A stretch of 64,000 nt of DNA from Myxococcaceae bacterium JPH2 (lineage in GTDB: Bacteria > Myxococcota > Myxococcia > Myxococcales > Myxococcaceae), in the NCBI GenBank assembly GCA_016458225.1, contig JAEMGR010000005.1, positions 62,001 to 126,000 of the forward strand, in the 5' to 3' direction. This document shows, in pieces, positions 43,357-51,922 of this stretch. The notes below the pieces were generated by a model. It made no database searches. It was not told the DNA's origin and worked only from the letters and a program-made list of their open reading frames with translations. Position numbers and translations under genes: made by a program. Each line of letters opens with the position of its first letter. Position 1 is the stretch's first letter.

Positions 43357-43788
43357 CTACATCAACCAGTGGGGGAAGCGCGTGTGCACCACGACATACG
43401 CGTAGTTGACGAGGACGACGACGGGAAGCGCGATGCGCGCGGCGATCCACTCGCGCTCGGTCAGTCGGACCTCCGGGATGGGCAGCTTGAAGGCCATGTG
43501 CAGCACCATCGCCACGGCCGCGAGCCCGAACAGCACGGCACACACCGTCCCGAGTGGGTTGGCCTCCCACGCGCCGGCGAAATTGAGATGGGCCACGCGG
43601 TCCGCGACCCGGGTCAACCCACATCCCAGACAGGGCCATCCGGTCCGCTGCCGCAGCACACAGCCCCAGAACGGAATGAGCTTCGCGACCGGGATGTACC
43701 GGGCGATGAGCAGCCCCAGCAGACCGGTGAGACCGATCCAGTCCAGGTTGCCGAAACGCCGATTCGGAGGAGACAGGGTGACCTTCAT
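43357..43788 (-). CDS. DUF2752 membrane protein
   Basis: 143 residues with about three membrane helices (near 18-33, 78-95 and 118-134). The conserved family motif is CLGCGLTRVADRVAHLNFAG, with two cysteines, followed by ANPLGTVCAVLFGL. DUF2752 proteins are small membrane proteins of unknown function, often near unrelated genes. It lies 11 bases upstream of plsY and is probably co-transcribed. Confidence 0.85.
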   Translation of the reverse strand: MKVTLSPPNRRFGNLDWIGLTGLLGLLIARYIPVAKLIPFWGCVLRQRTGWPCLGCGLTRVADRVAHLNFAGAWEANPLGTVCAVLFGLAAVAMVLHMAFKLPIPEVRLTEREWIAARIALPVVVLVNYAYVVVHTRFPHWLM

Positions 43789-43877
43789 GCGCGCCGGGCG
43801 GGAAGTGTGCGGGATGCGCCGCTCGGATGGAAGGGTGCCTTGCCGTGGCCGAGACGATTGGGCTAAGCGAACAGCTC

Positions 43878-44426
43878 ATGAGAACGCTCCGCACTGCCCT
43901 GCTGGCCCTGGCCGTGGTCCCCCTGGTCGCGCTCGCGGAAGACAAGGCGCCCGCCAAGGCCGCCTCCGCCGAGCAAGACTGCCACCACCCCGCGCAAGCA
44001 GCCGCGGCCCCTGCCCCCGCTCCGGCGGCGGCAGGCTGGACGCTCACCCGTGGCGAGGCCCTCAAGGGCGCGCCGGTCGTGAAGCTGGCGGACCTGCTCG
44101 CCAAGCCCCAGGCCCATGACGGGAAGACCGTCCGCGTCGAGGGGCTCGTCCGCAAGGCGTGCGAGCGCAAGGGCTGCTGGATGGAGCTGGCCTCCGCGAA
44201 CGACAAGAACCCGGGCGTGCGGGTGACCTTCAAGGACTACGGCTTCTTCGTTCCGCTGGACTCGGCGGGCTCGCAGGCGCGCGTGGAGGGCGTGGTGAAG
44301 GTGGCGGAACTCACCGACGCTCGCGCGAAGCACTACGAAGAGGAAGGCGCGGTCGTCCCGCGCGGCGCGGACGGCAAGCCCCGCGAAATCCAGCTCGTGG
44401 CGACGGGCGTCGAGCTGCGCCGGTAA
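43878..44426 (+). CDS. Periplasmic DUF4920-like protein
   Basis: 182 residues with a signal peptide (RTLRTALLALAVVPLVALAE). After an Ala/Pro-rich linker comes a beta-rich domain: VKLADLLAKPQAHDGKTVRV, then VRKACERKGCWMEL with two cysteines, VRVTFKDYGFFVPLDSAG and VEGVVKVAEL. The KACxxKGCWM pattern is the hallmark of the DUF4920 family and resembles OB-fold metal-binding proteins; function not established. The next gene starts 3 bases downstream. Confidence 0.78.
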   Translation: MRTLRTALLALAVVPLVALAEDKAPAKAASAEQDCHHPAQAAAAPAPAPAAAGWTLTRGEALKGAPVVKLADLLAKPQAHDGKTVRVEGLVRKACERKGCWMELASANDKNPGVRVTFKDYGFFVPLDSAGSQARVEGVVKVAELTDARAKHYEEEGAVVPRGADGKPREIQLVATGVELRR

Positions 44427-44429
44427 CCC

Positions 44430-45029
44430 ATGGCTCGCAGTTTCAGCATGCGCGGCGTGCAGGGCGCGGCCGATCGCGCCGTGCAGCACGCCCGCGCCTG
44501 GTTGTTGGAGACGGAACCCGGTTCACGGGTTCACGACGTGCAGCTCGATCCACGCTTCCAGCACCGGGGCGTGGACCTGCTCTGGGAACTCCCCACGGGA
44601 GAGGTCCGCGGCATCGAGGTGAAGGGCGACCGCAACGCGAGCCGCCGCCGCTACTTCTTCGAGCTGGTATCCAACCTGGAGAAGGACACGCCGGGGTGCT
44701 TCCTCTACAGCGGCGCGGACCTGATGGTGTACGTCTTCCTCACCCAGGGAGTGCTCCACGCCCTGCCCCTCCGGGCGGTGCGAGAGTGGTTCCTGCCTCG
44801 GGCGAAGGACTACGCGCTGAAGCACGCCTTCACCCAGACAGGCGCCATTCGCTACACCACGGTGGGCGCCGTGGTGCCCGTGCGCGACGTCGCCGAGGGA
44901 GTGAGCGGCGTCAAGCACGTGCCCCTCAAGCGAGCCGCCGCAGTGAGTGACGACGCCACGGCAACCGCCCCGGAGCCCGCCGTCCAAACAACCCCCGAGC
45001 CCACCGAAAAGCTCCGCCGCTCCGAGTAG
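44430..45029 (+). CDS. PD-(D/E)XK nuclease-like protein
   Basis: 199 residues. After an N-terminal helix (VQHARAWLLET) the core reads VHDVQLDPRFQHRGVDLLWE, then VRGIEVKGDR: Asp49, Glu63 and Lys65 fit the D-Xn-E-x-K active site of the restriction-endonuclease fold. Later segments (FFELVSNLEKDTPGCFLYSG; DLMVYVFLTQGVLHALPLRA) look like the rest of such a fold, as in HJ resolvase or VRR-type repair nucleases. The Ala/Pro/Thr tail from about 165 is probably disordered. No methylase or specificity partner lies nearby, so this is not a classical restriction enzyme. Three bases separate it from the DUF4920 gene. Confidence 0.7.
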   Translation: MARSFSMRGVQGAADRAVQHARAWLLETEPGSRVHDVQLDPRFQHRGVDLLWELPTGEVRGIEVKGDRNASRRRYFFELVSNLEKDTPGCFLYSGADLMVYVFLTQGVLHALPLRAVREWFLPRAKDYALKHAFTQTGAIRYTTVGAVVPVRDVAEGVSGVKHVPLKRAAAVSDDATATAPEPAVQTTPEPTEKLRRSE

Positions 45030-45074
45030 GGCAAGAGCGCTCCGCAGAGCCCAGCCCAGGCTCAACCATGACAT

Positions 45075-45098
45075 CGCGGCGCCACCACGGGCGCCGCG
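45075..45098. terminator. GC-rich stem-loop between convergent genes
   Basis: Perfect nine-base arms CGCGGCGCC and GGCGCCGCG with a six-base loop, between the nuclease-like gene and the convergent unknown gene. No T-tract on either side. Confidence 0.45.
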
Positions 45099-45116
45099 AG
45101 TACAGCCGCGCCGAAC

Positions 45117-46034
45117 TCAGTGCGAGTGGCGGTGCCTCCGATGCCCAGGGTGCATCTTGTCGTGGGTCGCTTCCAGACGCTCCGCGGTGCGGACCAGGTC
45201 CAGGAGCGCGGCGCGATCATTCTGCTGCTTGAAGATGTGCTCCAGGCGAGGAACCAGGTCCAGAGCGAGGTGCAGATCGCCCTCCTTCTCGGCCGCCGCC
45301 AACAACTCCTTCGCCCGAGCAGCAGCCTGCTCGTTGGCCTGGAGGTGGATGAGCCCATCCACCGCAAGCAGGCGAGTGATGGGAGCGCGAGCAGTGTCGA
45401 GGGTGATGTTCACCAGGTCCTGCACCGCGGGCTCCCGCTCTCCCCGAGCCGCACGAGCCACCGCGCGGGAGATACCCTTCCGGTCGGGAAGGAGGAACTC
45501 CTCGAGGTCGGCGAAGGACTCCGCGTCCTCCGCATAGCCCTTCGCCGCAAGGGACTCGGCGAGCCCATCGAACAGCTCCGCGTCCCGCTCCGAGAACGGG
45601 GCCAGCGCCTCCTGGAGGAAGTTCCCCTTCAGGCCACCCTTCTCGTCCACGGGAAGCTTGGTCCGCAGCGCCTTCATGCGCTCGAACGCAGGCGCGACCG
45701 GCGCATCGGCAACACCCGCGAGCCGCTGGCTCAGCACCGCCATGAGCCCCGCGATTCCCTCGGTCAACTCAATGGGCGACACCAAGTCCGGCGTCCACCG
45801 CCGCCACAGTTCCACCGCCGCGGCCACCACGAAATCCTTGAAGGGACCGGTCCCCTTCCATTGGGCACTCCACTGCTGGGCAATGCCCAGGGGATAGGCC
45901 GACTCCGCCAGTTTGCGAAAGTCAGCCTCGCTCATGGGGATGCCGTAGTGCCCGAGCGTGCCCTGCAGGGCCTCCGTCGAGTAGCCCCCCAGGCCCTTCT
46001 GCTGCCAGCCCTTGTCCACGCGTTGCGTGCTCAC
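45117..46034 (-). CDS. Protein of unknown function, helical
   Basis: 305 residues, almost entirely predicted alpha-helical by eye, without signal peptide or membrane segment. The C-terminal half has repeated short helices resembling TPR/HEAT arrays (RLLAVDGLIHLQANEQAAAR; KEGDLHLALDLVPRLEHIFK). It ends in a His/Arg-rich tail HPGHRRHRHSH that could bind metal. I do not recognise the family. It starts 99 bases after the radical SAM gene on the same strand. Confidence 0.7.
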   Translation of the reverse strand: MSTQRVDKGWQQKGLGGYSTEALQGTLGHYGIPMSEADFRKLAESAYPLGIAQQWSAQWKGTGPFKDFVVAAAVELWRRWTPDLVSPIELTEGIAGLMAVLSQRLAGVADAPVAPAFERMKALRTKLPVDEKGGLKGNFLQEALAPFSERDAELFDGLAESLAAKGYAEDAESFADLEEFLLPDRKGISRAVARAARGEREPAVQDLVNITLDTARAPITRLLAVDGLIHLQANEQAAARAKELLAAAEKEGDLHLALDLVPRLEHIFKQQNDRAALLDLVRTAERLEATHDKMHPGHRRHRHSH

Positions 46035-46132
46035 CGCTCGCTCTCCGATGCCAGGGACGCCGCCATCGGCGCCGCAGGGCGCCTTCTAGCGGAAGACGGG
46101 GCCAGCATGCACGGGCAGGGTGAACTCCCTCG

Positions 46133-47674
46133 TCAGGCGGCCGACGCAGGCGGCCCAGAGGAAGGCACGACCGGCCACTTCGTCGGGTTGCGCCGTCCGT
46201 CCTCCACCCGCCGAGCAAGGTAGGGGACACAGCCTCGCGCATCGAAGGCCTTCTTCCAGGCCGCGAAGCTCCCCCCTGCTCGCCAGGCATCCATCGCGGC
46301 GAGCCCCGCCTCGGGGCCGCACTGGGCCAGCATGTACTCCACCCAGGCCCAGCGAGCGGATGTTGGCCGCACCTCGGCCCGGCCTCGCAAGCCTCGCCGC
46401 AGGCGCTCCAGCCGATTCTCGACCTCGCGCACCCCCGCGAAGGGAGCTCCATCCAGGGGCGTGTTGCGCTTCGCGACAAAGGGCGCCACACCCAAGGCCA
46501 CAGGAAGGATGCGGGAGAGCTCCGTGGTGAAACGGATCAGCTCATCCACATCGACGTCCTCTTCGAAAGGCAGACCAACAACGTTGTAGACCTTGAGCTG
46601 CCGCATGCCCGCCGAGCGAGCGTACTGAGCGGCCCGGACGATCTGCTCCTCCGAGTGCTTCCGGTCCACGAGGTCCCGCATGCGCTGAGACGCACCATCC
46701 GCCGCAACGGTGAGGTTCGTCGCGCCACCTCGACGCAGTTGGTCCACCAGTTCCTGGGTCAACCGGTCCGCACGCAATGACGAGACACCCACTTCGCGTC
46801 CCGAGTCCGCGAGCGTCCTCAGCAGTTCGACAATTTTCGGGTGATCCGTCACCGCCGCGCCCACGAGCCCCACCCGCCGAGCATGGTCGGGAATCAACGA
46901 CAGCACTCGCTCGGGAGGCACTGTTCGCATCCCGCCGTTCGTGGTGCGCCGCATGACGCAGTAATGGCATCCGCGCGAACACCCCCGCTCTGGCTCGATG
47001 AGGAACATCGAGCGCAGCTCGGTATGGGGCGTGATGATCTGCGTACGAGCGGGGAGCCGAGCATCCGTCGCCTTCGCGACGTGATACCGGGCACCGCCTC
47101 GCCCAGGCACGAGGAATCCGGGAGTGCGTGCCAAGAACTCCAACAGAGGCTCGCGCTCCATCGACTGCGCCGCATCCAACAGCACATGGATGAGGTCGTC
47201 CGCCTCCCCCTGAACCAGGACATCGACGAAGGGCTCGAGGGGATCCGGATTGGAGAAAGTGAGAGGACCGCCCGCGACCACCAGCGAATGGTGGGCGCCT
47301 CGCTGCTCTCGGAGCAGGGGGATGCCCGACAGCTCCAACATCGTGAACAGGCCGGTGAGTTCCAGTTCGTAGGCGACCGAGAAGGCCAGCATCGGGAACT
47401 CCGACACTGACGCCTGCGACTCCCATGTGAACAGCGGCGTTCGCGTTCGGCGGAATGCCTCCACATCATCAGGGAGGAAAACCCGCTCAGCCGTGGCGCC
47501 CGGCCGAGAATGAATCTCCCGGTAGATCGCCTGGTAGCCCAGTGAGCTCATCCCCACGTGGTAGGGGCTCGGGTAGCAGAGAGCCACCCGGTAGGGCGCC
47601 TCCTTGTGAAGCGTGCCTTGCTCATCCGCGAGCAGCAAACGGACACGTTCAATCAGCGCGTAGCGGCCCTCCAA
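46133..47674 (-). CDS. B12-binding-type radical SAM protein
   Basis: 513 residues from a TTG at 47674. An N-terminal cobalamin-binding-like Rossmann domain (YRVALCYPSPYHVGMSSLGY; LVVAGGPLTFSNPDPLEPFV; VQGEADDL) is followed by the radical SAM core, with the cluster cysteines C232-x3-C236-x2-C239 (ERGCSRGCHYC). Downstream blocks (GVSSLRADRLTQELVDQLRR; KVYNVVGLPFEEDVDVDELI) complete the barrel. The substrate is unknown. I chose the TTG because GGGAGG lies 4 bases upstream and a terminator blocks any start before about 47714; no ATG is available. Start confidence is moderate. Confidence 0.85.
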   Translation of the reverse strand: MEGRYALIERVRLLLADEQGTLHKEAPYRVALCYPSPYHVGMSSLGYQAIYREIHSRPGATAERVFLPDDVEAFRRTRTPLFTWESQASVSEFPMLAFSVAYELELTGLFTMLELSGIPLLREQRGAHHSLVVAGGPLTFSNPDPLEPFVDVLVQGEADDLIHVLLDAAQSMEREPLLEFLARTPGFLVPGRGGARYHVAKATDARLPARTQIITPHTELRSMFLIEPERGCSRGCHYCVMRRTTNGGMRTVPPERVLSLIPDHARRVGLVGAAVTDHPKIVELLRTLADSGREVGVSSLRADRLTQELVDQLRRGGATNLTVAADGASQRMRDLVDRKHSEEQIVRAAQYARSAGMRQLKVYNVVGLPFEEDVDVDELIRFTTELSRILPVALGVAPFVAKRNTPLDGAPFAGVREVENRLERLRRGLRGRAEVRPTSARWAWVEYMLAQCGPEAGLAAMDAWRAGGSFAAWKKAFDARGCVPYLARRVEDGRRNPTKWPVVPSSGPPASAA

Positions 47675-47713
47675 TGATCCTCCCAACCAGGTCGACCCAA
47701 AGCTCCATAAACA

Positions 47714-47763
47714 CTGCGGCCCCGGACCGCCACTCCCATGAGGGAGGGCCGCCGGGGCCGCAG
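47714..47763 (-). terminator. Terminator after the TonB-receptor operon
   Basis: Twelve-base perfect arms CTGCGGCCCCGG and CCGGGGCCGCAG with a partly paired interior (CTCCC/GGGAG). On the complement strand TGTTTATGG follows. It lies 23 bases after the lipoprotein stop and just before the radical SAM gene. Confidence 0.75.
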
Positions 47764-47786
47764 CAGGCAAGCGATGCCCGTTCAGT

Positions 47787-48506
47787 CTACTTCTTGAACG
47801 ACGGGATCGCCTTGGCCGCCACGCACTTCTTGACGGTCGCGTCGCAGACCACGTCGAAGTCCGGGTTCACGCCCGAGCCCTCACCGCACGTATCGATCGC
47901 ATTCGCCGGGTCAGACGCATCCGCCGTCGGATCGCAGGGCGTCGACGGCCAGATGGCGCGCACGACGTACGTCGACTTGCACCCGTTCTTGATGTAGGTC
48001 AACTCGCCCGTCAGCTGCGTACCAGGGGCGCTCGGAGCGGAGTAAACCCGCACGTTGCTGAACTGGTACGAAATCGCCGTGGTCGACGCCCCATCAACAG
48101 CATTGACCTTCGCCAGGTTGAAGTCGGTCGCGTTGCAGAACTGGTTCGCGTCGACGTCATTGGTGATGCCGCCCGTGCCCTGCAGATCCGAGTACTTGTT
48201 GTTCGGATCCTTGGAGCCCAGCGAGGCGAGCCCGCGGGGGCGAATGGTCAGTGCCGCCTTGTTCGTGCTGACGTCGTAGAACTTCCAGACGCCAAGGTCC
48301 TCACCCGCCGGAGCCTGCGACGCGGCAGTGCAGGTGACGCCCGCTTCAACCGGGACAGGCCCTTCCACCAGGTCGTACTTCCCGAACCAGGGGGCGGAGG
48401 CCGAGTCCTGGACCACGCAACCCGGCGTCGGCTGGTCCGAGTCACAAGCGGACACGGCCATTCCGATGCCGAGCATGACCACCGTCGAAAGAATGTTCTT
48501 GCGCAT
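47787..48506 (-). CDS. Lipoprotein encoded with a TonB-dependent receptor
   Basis: 239 residues from the ATG at 48506 (starts at 48515 and 48524 are possible). Lipobox MAVSAC is followed by SDQPTPGCVVQDSASAPWFG. The mature part has about ten cysteines (TCTAAS, QFCNATD, NGCKSTY, TPCDPTA, DTCGEG, VVCDATVKKCVA), so it is disulfide-rich, probably on the outer membrane. In its partner operon the Oar-like receptor ends 12 bases before its earliest start. Such surface lipoproteins often pair with receptors in substrate capture; the ligand is unknown. Confidence 0.82.
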   Translation of the reverse strand: MRKNILSTVVMLGIGMAVSACDSDQPTPGCVVQDSASAPWFGKYDLVEGPVPVEAGVTCTAASQAPAGEDLGVWKFYDVSTNKAALTIRPRGLASLGSKDPNNKYSDLQGTGGITNDVDANQFCNATDFNLAKVNAVDGASTTAISYQFSNVRVYSAPSAPGTQLTGELTYIKNGCKSTYVVRAIWPSTPCDPTADASDPANAIDTCGEGSGVNPDFDVVCDATVKKCVAAKAIPSFKK

Positions 48507-48536
48507 GATACTCATCTTCCTCACGTGGTCTGGTGA

Positions 48537-51500
48537 CTAGAACGTGTACCGCACACCGAGACGAATCTGACGCGGCGGCTGGTAACGATCCGGGTTCTTG
48601 TAGTTCTTGTTGACGTCGTCGTAGGTGAGGTTGCTGCCGTCCTCAGCAAGCGTAACCGAGCCACCGTTCGGATTCTCCTTGGTCGGCAGGTCGCTGGCGC
48701 TGCCGCCCTTGACCGGAAGAACCTCGGCGAACGTGTAGGATTCGTCGACGCTGTCCACTCCCTGGAAGTTGAACAGGTTGAAGACATCAAGGGTCACGGA
48801 CACCACGCTGTCCTTGCTGACGCGGTAGTTCACACCCAGGTTGGAGTCGATGCTGTTGATCCACGGGGTGCGGCCACCCGTGCCACGGGGCAGGATGAAC
48901 GTCTCGTCCTGGCCGTAACCGGGGTAAGCGCCCATGTAGTTGATCGGCGTACCGGAGTTGCCGCGGTACGACAGACCGATGTTCGCGGAGAGCGCGTTGG
49001 TGAGGTTGAACTCCTTCGCGCCGAACACCTTGATGGCGTGCGTACGGTCGAACGGGAGCAGACCCGTGCGGTTGTCCAGGAGGCGGATCAGGTCGAAGTC
49101 CGAGAGGATGTTCGGATCGAGCTGGTTGTTCTCCGGGCGGAACAGACCGGGGTAGTTACCGTACAGACGCGACCACGTGTAGCTCGCCTGGGCCAGCCAG
49201 CCGTCAGAGAACGTGCGGTTCAGGTAGACGGTGACGGCGTCGTAGTTACGAACCGGCTTCGGGAACTCCTTGGCGAAGCCCGAGCCCGGGTTGCCGAGGA
49301 AGTAGGTGTTGCCCTCATCGCGGCTCATGTCCTCGATGACCGAGTTCATGTCGCGGTGGGTGTACGTGGCACCCGCGCGGGTGTTCGCGAGAAGTTCATA
49401 CTCGCCGCCAACCACGAACTCATCCGACGACTGCGGCTTGATGTCCGGGTCAACCGGCTCGCTCTCCACCTTACCACCGGAGTACAGCTGGTTCGCGTTC
49501 AGGCTGCTCTCGGCGCGCGGAACAATGAAGTTCGGATCGGCGCACTCGTTGCGCTGCCCCTCACGCGTCGTGGGATCGCAGCCACCGGTCTTGCCCGGCT
49601 CGGCCAGACGGCGCTGAGCGCTATAGCGGCGCTCGCCCGGGAAGGCCCGGTCCATCATGTCCAGTGCGACCTGCTCGTAGTAGCGAGCGAAGTTCACGAA
49701 CAGCTTCGCGCGGCCGTTACGGAGCGGGTCCACGATGGCACCCAGGCGAGGCGACCACTGGTTGCCAAGCACGAGGGCCTTCTGGCCATTGCCGCCGTAC
49801 ATCATCTGCATGTCATAGCGCACGCCCAAGTTCAGCGTGACCATGTTCGCGATGGACCAGCTGTCCTGCAGGAAGCCGCCCACCGTGTTGCTCTTGGTGT
49901 GGGACTGCTGCGTCAGCTCGGTCACCGGGCTGTCCGGCGCCGTCTGATAGCCGTAGCGACGCGAGTCGCTCCAGTTGCCATTGGAGTTCTCCTGCCAGAA
50001 CACGCCACCGCCGTAGGCCTTCGTCTGATCATAGACGAGGAACTCGGTGTCCACGCCGCCCTTGAACACGTGGTTACCCAACGCGTTGTTCAGGATGTAC
50101 GTGGCCTTAGCGTTGATCTGGTAACGATCCAGCTTCGCGTCCGAGAGGAACGCGGGACCTCCGACCGTGTAGTTCGTCACCGGGCAGCGCAGCAGCCTCT
50201 GCTCAGGCGAGTCGCCGCAGTACTGATCCTCATTCGGCACATGCTCGAAGAGGGAGAGCGGGCGCTCGGCCACGTACTGCGCCTGGGACAGACCCGCCAG
50301 ACCCTGATCGGAACCGATCTTGGAGCCGTCCGCCGGGAGTCGCGAGTCGGTCTGGTGGAACCAGCCGAGGTTCGCGTCGACCAGGACCTTCTTCTCCATG
50401 AAGGCACCGGCGTACTTCAGGCCGAGCGCCGTCGTGTTGGTGTCACGCGAGATGAGACCGAAGTCTCCGGGGCGCGCCACCTGGGCCACCGGCAGACCAC
50501 CCGTCTGGGGGTTGATCTGCAGCTTGCCCAAACCACCCGTCGTCGACGGCGTCCCGTTGAGGGACAGCGACACGTTGTGGTCCTGGTTGATGAGGTACGT
50601 CAACTTACCCATGTACTGGATCGTCCGAGCATCGGCGAAGTACTTGCTCTGGGACCCAGGGATCTCGTTGACGACGCTGAAGCCGTTCGCGTCCTTCTTC
50701 ACCGCGCCCGTGTCATCCAGCTCGAACGAGTTCAGAGCGCGGGTGTGGGTGTAGCGGGTGAACGACGGCGCGAAGCCGGCGAAGAACCACAGCTTGTCCT
50801 TCAGGATCGGACCACCGAGGGTGGCGCCGAAGTCGCCCATGTTCTTCAGGGCGTTGTTGCCCGTGACCGTGGTGCCGTCCTCGACGACCAGCTTCCGGTT
50901 GCCTTCGAAAGCGCCCGGGGTCCAGTTGCCGAACACGGAACCGTGGAACTCGTTCGAGCCCGAGCGGGTCACCGCGTTGACGACGCCGCCCGTGGAGCGA
51001 CCGAACTCCGGCATGTAGCCGCCGGTGATGATGTTCACGTCCTGCACGAACTCGATGCTCATCGGGCTCGCGTTCACGCCGTAGGCCGGGTCGTTCGTGG
51101 ACAGGCCGTCCACCACGTAGCCGTTCTCAGGCGAGGTCGTGCCGTTGATCGAGACACCGTAGGCGTCCGCCTGCGCGCCAGGCGCCAGCTCGGCCAGGGA
51201 CTCGAAGGAGCGCGCCGCGCCACCCTTGCCACCCGGACGGGCCACCGCGATGCGGTTGATGAACTCCTGATCGACGTTCACGCCCGTGTTGGTCGACCCA
51301 ACGTCGATCGTCGGCGGGGTGCCGATGACCGTCACGTCCTGCGTGAAGGAGTCAGGCAGCAACTCCACGTTCACGCGGATCGTACGGTTGAGCCGCAGCT
51401 GAACATCCGACCGAGCGAACGGCTTGAACGACTCCTTCTCGAACCGCAGGGTGTACGTACCCGGCGGCAGCTGAGGAATACGATAGTTACCCTGTGCGTC

Positions 51501-51692
51501 AGTAACCACGGTCTGCTCGCCCTGAAGATTGGGCGAGGTAGCAGTCACAACGACATCAGCAGCAGGCTGCTTGCTTTCGGTATTGAGAACCGTACCGATG
51601 ATGACGCTGGACTGTGCGAAAGCCGCAGATCCATAAAGCAGACCTGCAGCCAGGACAACTCCGGTTTCCCGGAGCACTCGGCTCACTTGCAT
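48537..51692 (-). CDS. Oar-like TonB-dependent receptor
   Basis: 1051 residues from the ATG at 51692 (GGAGGGG upstream). Signal peptide ending in FAQ (residue 26); a carboxypeptidase-regulatory-like domain (VIIGTVLNTESKQPAADVVV; DAQGNYRIPQLPPGTYTLRF); a plug (SFESLAELAPGAQADAYGVS; EFGRSTGGVVNAVTRSGSNE); then a large outer-membrane barrel ending in RLGVRYTF with the terminal Phe used by the BAM machinery. This is the Oar subgroup, named for M. xanthus Oar, related to SusC-like importers. It is the first gene of the operon and divergent from tonB-exbBD, with its own TTGACA/TATTTT promoter. Confidence 0.95.
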   Translation of the reverse strand: MQVSRVLRETGVVLAAGLLYGSAAFAQSSVIIGTVLNTESKQPAADVVVTATSPNLQGEQTVVTDAQGNYRIPQLPPGTYTLRFEKESFKPFARSDVQLRLNRTIRVNVELLPDSFTQDVTVIGTPPTIDVGSTNTGVNVDQEFINRIAVARPGGKGGAARSFESLAELAPGAQADAYGVSINGTTSPENGYVVDGLSTNDPAYGVNASPMSIEFVQDVNIITGGYMPEFGRSTGGVVNAVTRSGSNEFHGSVFGNWTPGAFEGNRKLVVEDGTTVTGNNALKNMGDFGATLGGPILKDKLWFFAGFAPSFTRYTHTRALNSFELDDTGAVKKDANGFSVVNEIPGSQSKYFADARTIQYMGKLTYLINQDHNVSLSLNGTPSTTGGLGKLQINPQTGGLPVAQVARPGDFGLISRDTNTTALGLKYAGAFMEKKVLVDANLGWFHQTDSRLPADGSKIGSDQGLAGLSQAQYVAERPLSLFEHVPNEDQYCGDSPEQRLLRCPVTNYTVGGPAFLSDAKLDRYQINAKATYILNNALGNHVFKGGVDTEFLVYDQTKAYGGGVFWQENSNGNWSDSRRYGYQTAPDSPVTELTQQSHTKSNTVGGFLQDSWSIANMVTLNLGVRYDMQMMYGGNGQKALVLGNQWSPRLGAIVDPLRNGRAKLFVNFARYYEQVALDMMDRAFPGERRYSAQRRLAEPGKTGGCDPTTREGQRNECADPNFIVPRAESSLNANQLYSGGKVESEPVDPDIKPQSSDEFVVGGEYELLANTRAGATYTHRDMNSVIEDMSRDEGNTYFLGNPGSGFAKEFPKPVRNYDAVTVYLNRTFSDGWLAQASYTWSRLYGNYPGLFRPENNQLDPNILSDFDLIRLLDNRTGLLPFDRTHAIKVFGAKEFNLTNALSANIGLSYRGNSGTPINYMGAYPGYGQDETFILPRGTGGRTPWINSIDSNLGVNYRVSKDSVVSVTLDVFNLFNFQGVDSVDESYTFAEVLPVKGGSASDLPTKENPNGGSVTLAEDGSNLTYDDVNKNYKNPDRYQPPRQIRLGVRYTF

Positions 51693-51735
51693 ACCAAACC
51701 CCTCCAAGGTGGGCTGCAACCGAAAATGACTGCGG

Positions 51736-51763
51736 AAAATATCTGAGGTCGGCCAGTTGTCAA
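51736..51763 (-). promoter_or_regulatory. Sigma-70 type promoter of the Oar-like receptor
   Basis: On the complement strand TTGACA (51758-51763) and TATTTT (51736-51741) are separated by 16 bases, a close match to the consensus. It lies 44 bases before the receptor start codon. Confidence 0.75.
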
Positions 51764-51832
51764 TAGACCGTTGCTTTTTGGTGACCAGTGGGGCATTGCG
51801 CGATCACGCTGGAGGCTTCCCGGCAGGGTCGC

Positions 51833-51860
51833 TTGAACCCGGTCCACGTTTCTGTATGGT
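51833..51860 (+). promoter_or_regulatory. Sigma-70 type promoter of tonB-exbB-exbD-exbD
   Basis: TTGAAC (51833-51838) and TATGGT (51855-51860) are separated by 16 bases, 62 bases before the tonB start. Its -35 is about 70 bases from the receptor promoter, so one regulator could act on both. Confidence 0.65.
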
Positions 51861-51922
51861 AGCACGCCCTTCAATCCGGGCAGGGCGTGACGGGTGTCCA
51901 CTGGTGAAGAGGAGTAAAGTGC

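Noticed and set aside
43357-44233. Extension of plsY far upstream in the same frame
   Set aside because: It would run through the DUF2752 gene and the next promoter region; PlsY family length fits the GTG at 43345.
49038-51746. 902-residue frame opposite the Oar-like receptor
   Set aside because: Shadow frame rich in Arg/His/Val with no signal peptide or domain; the receptor on the complement strand is certain.
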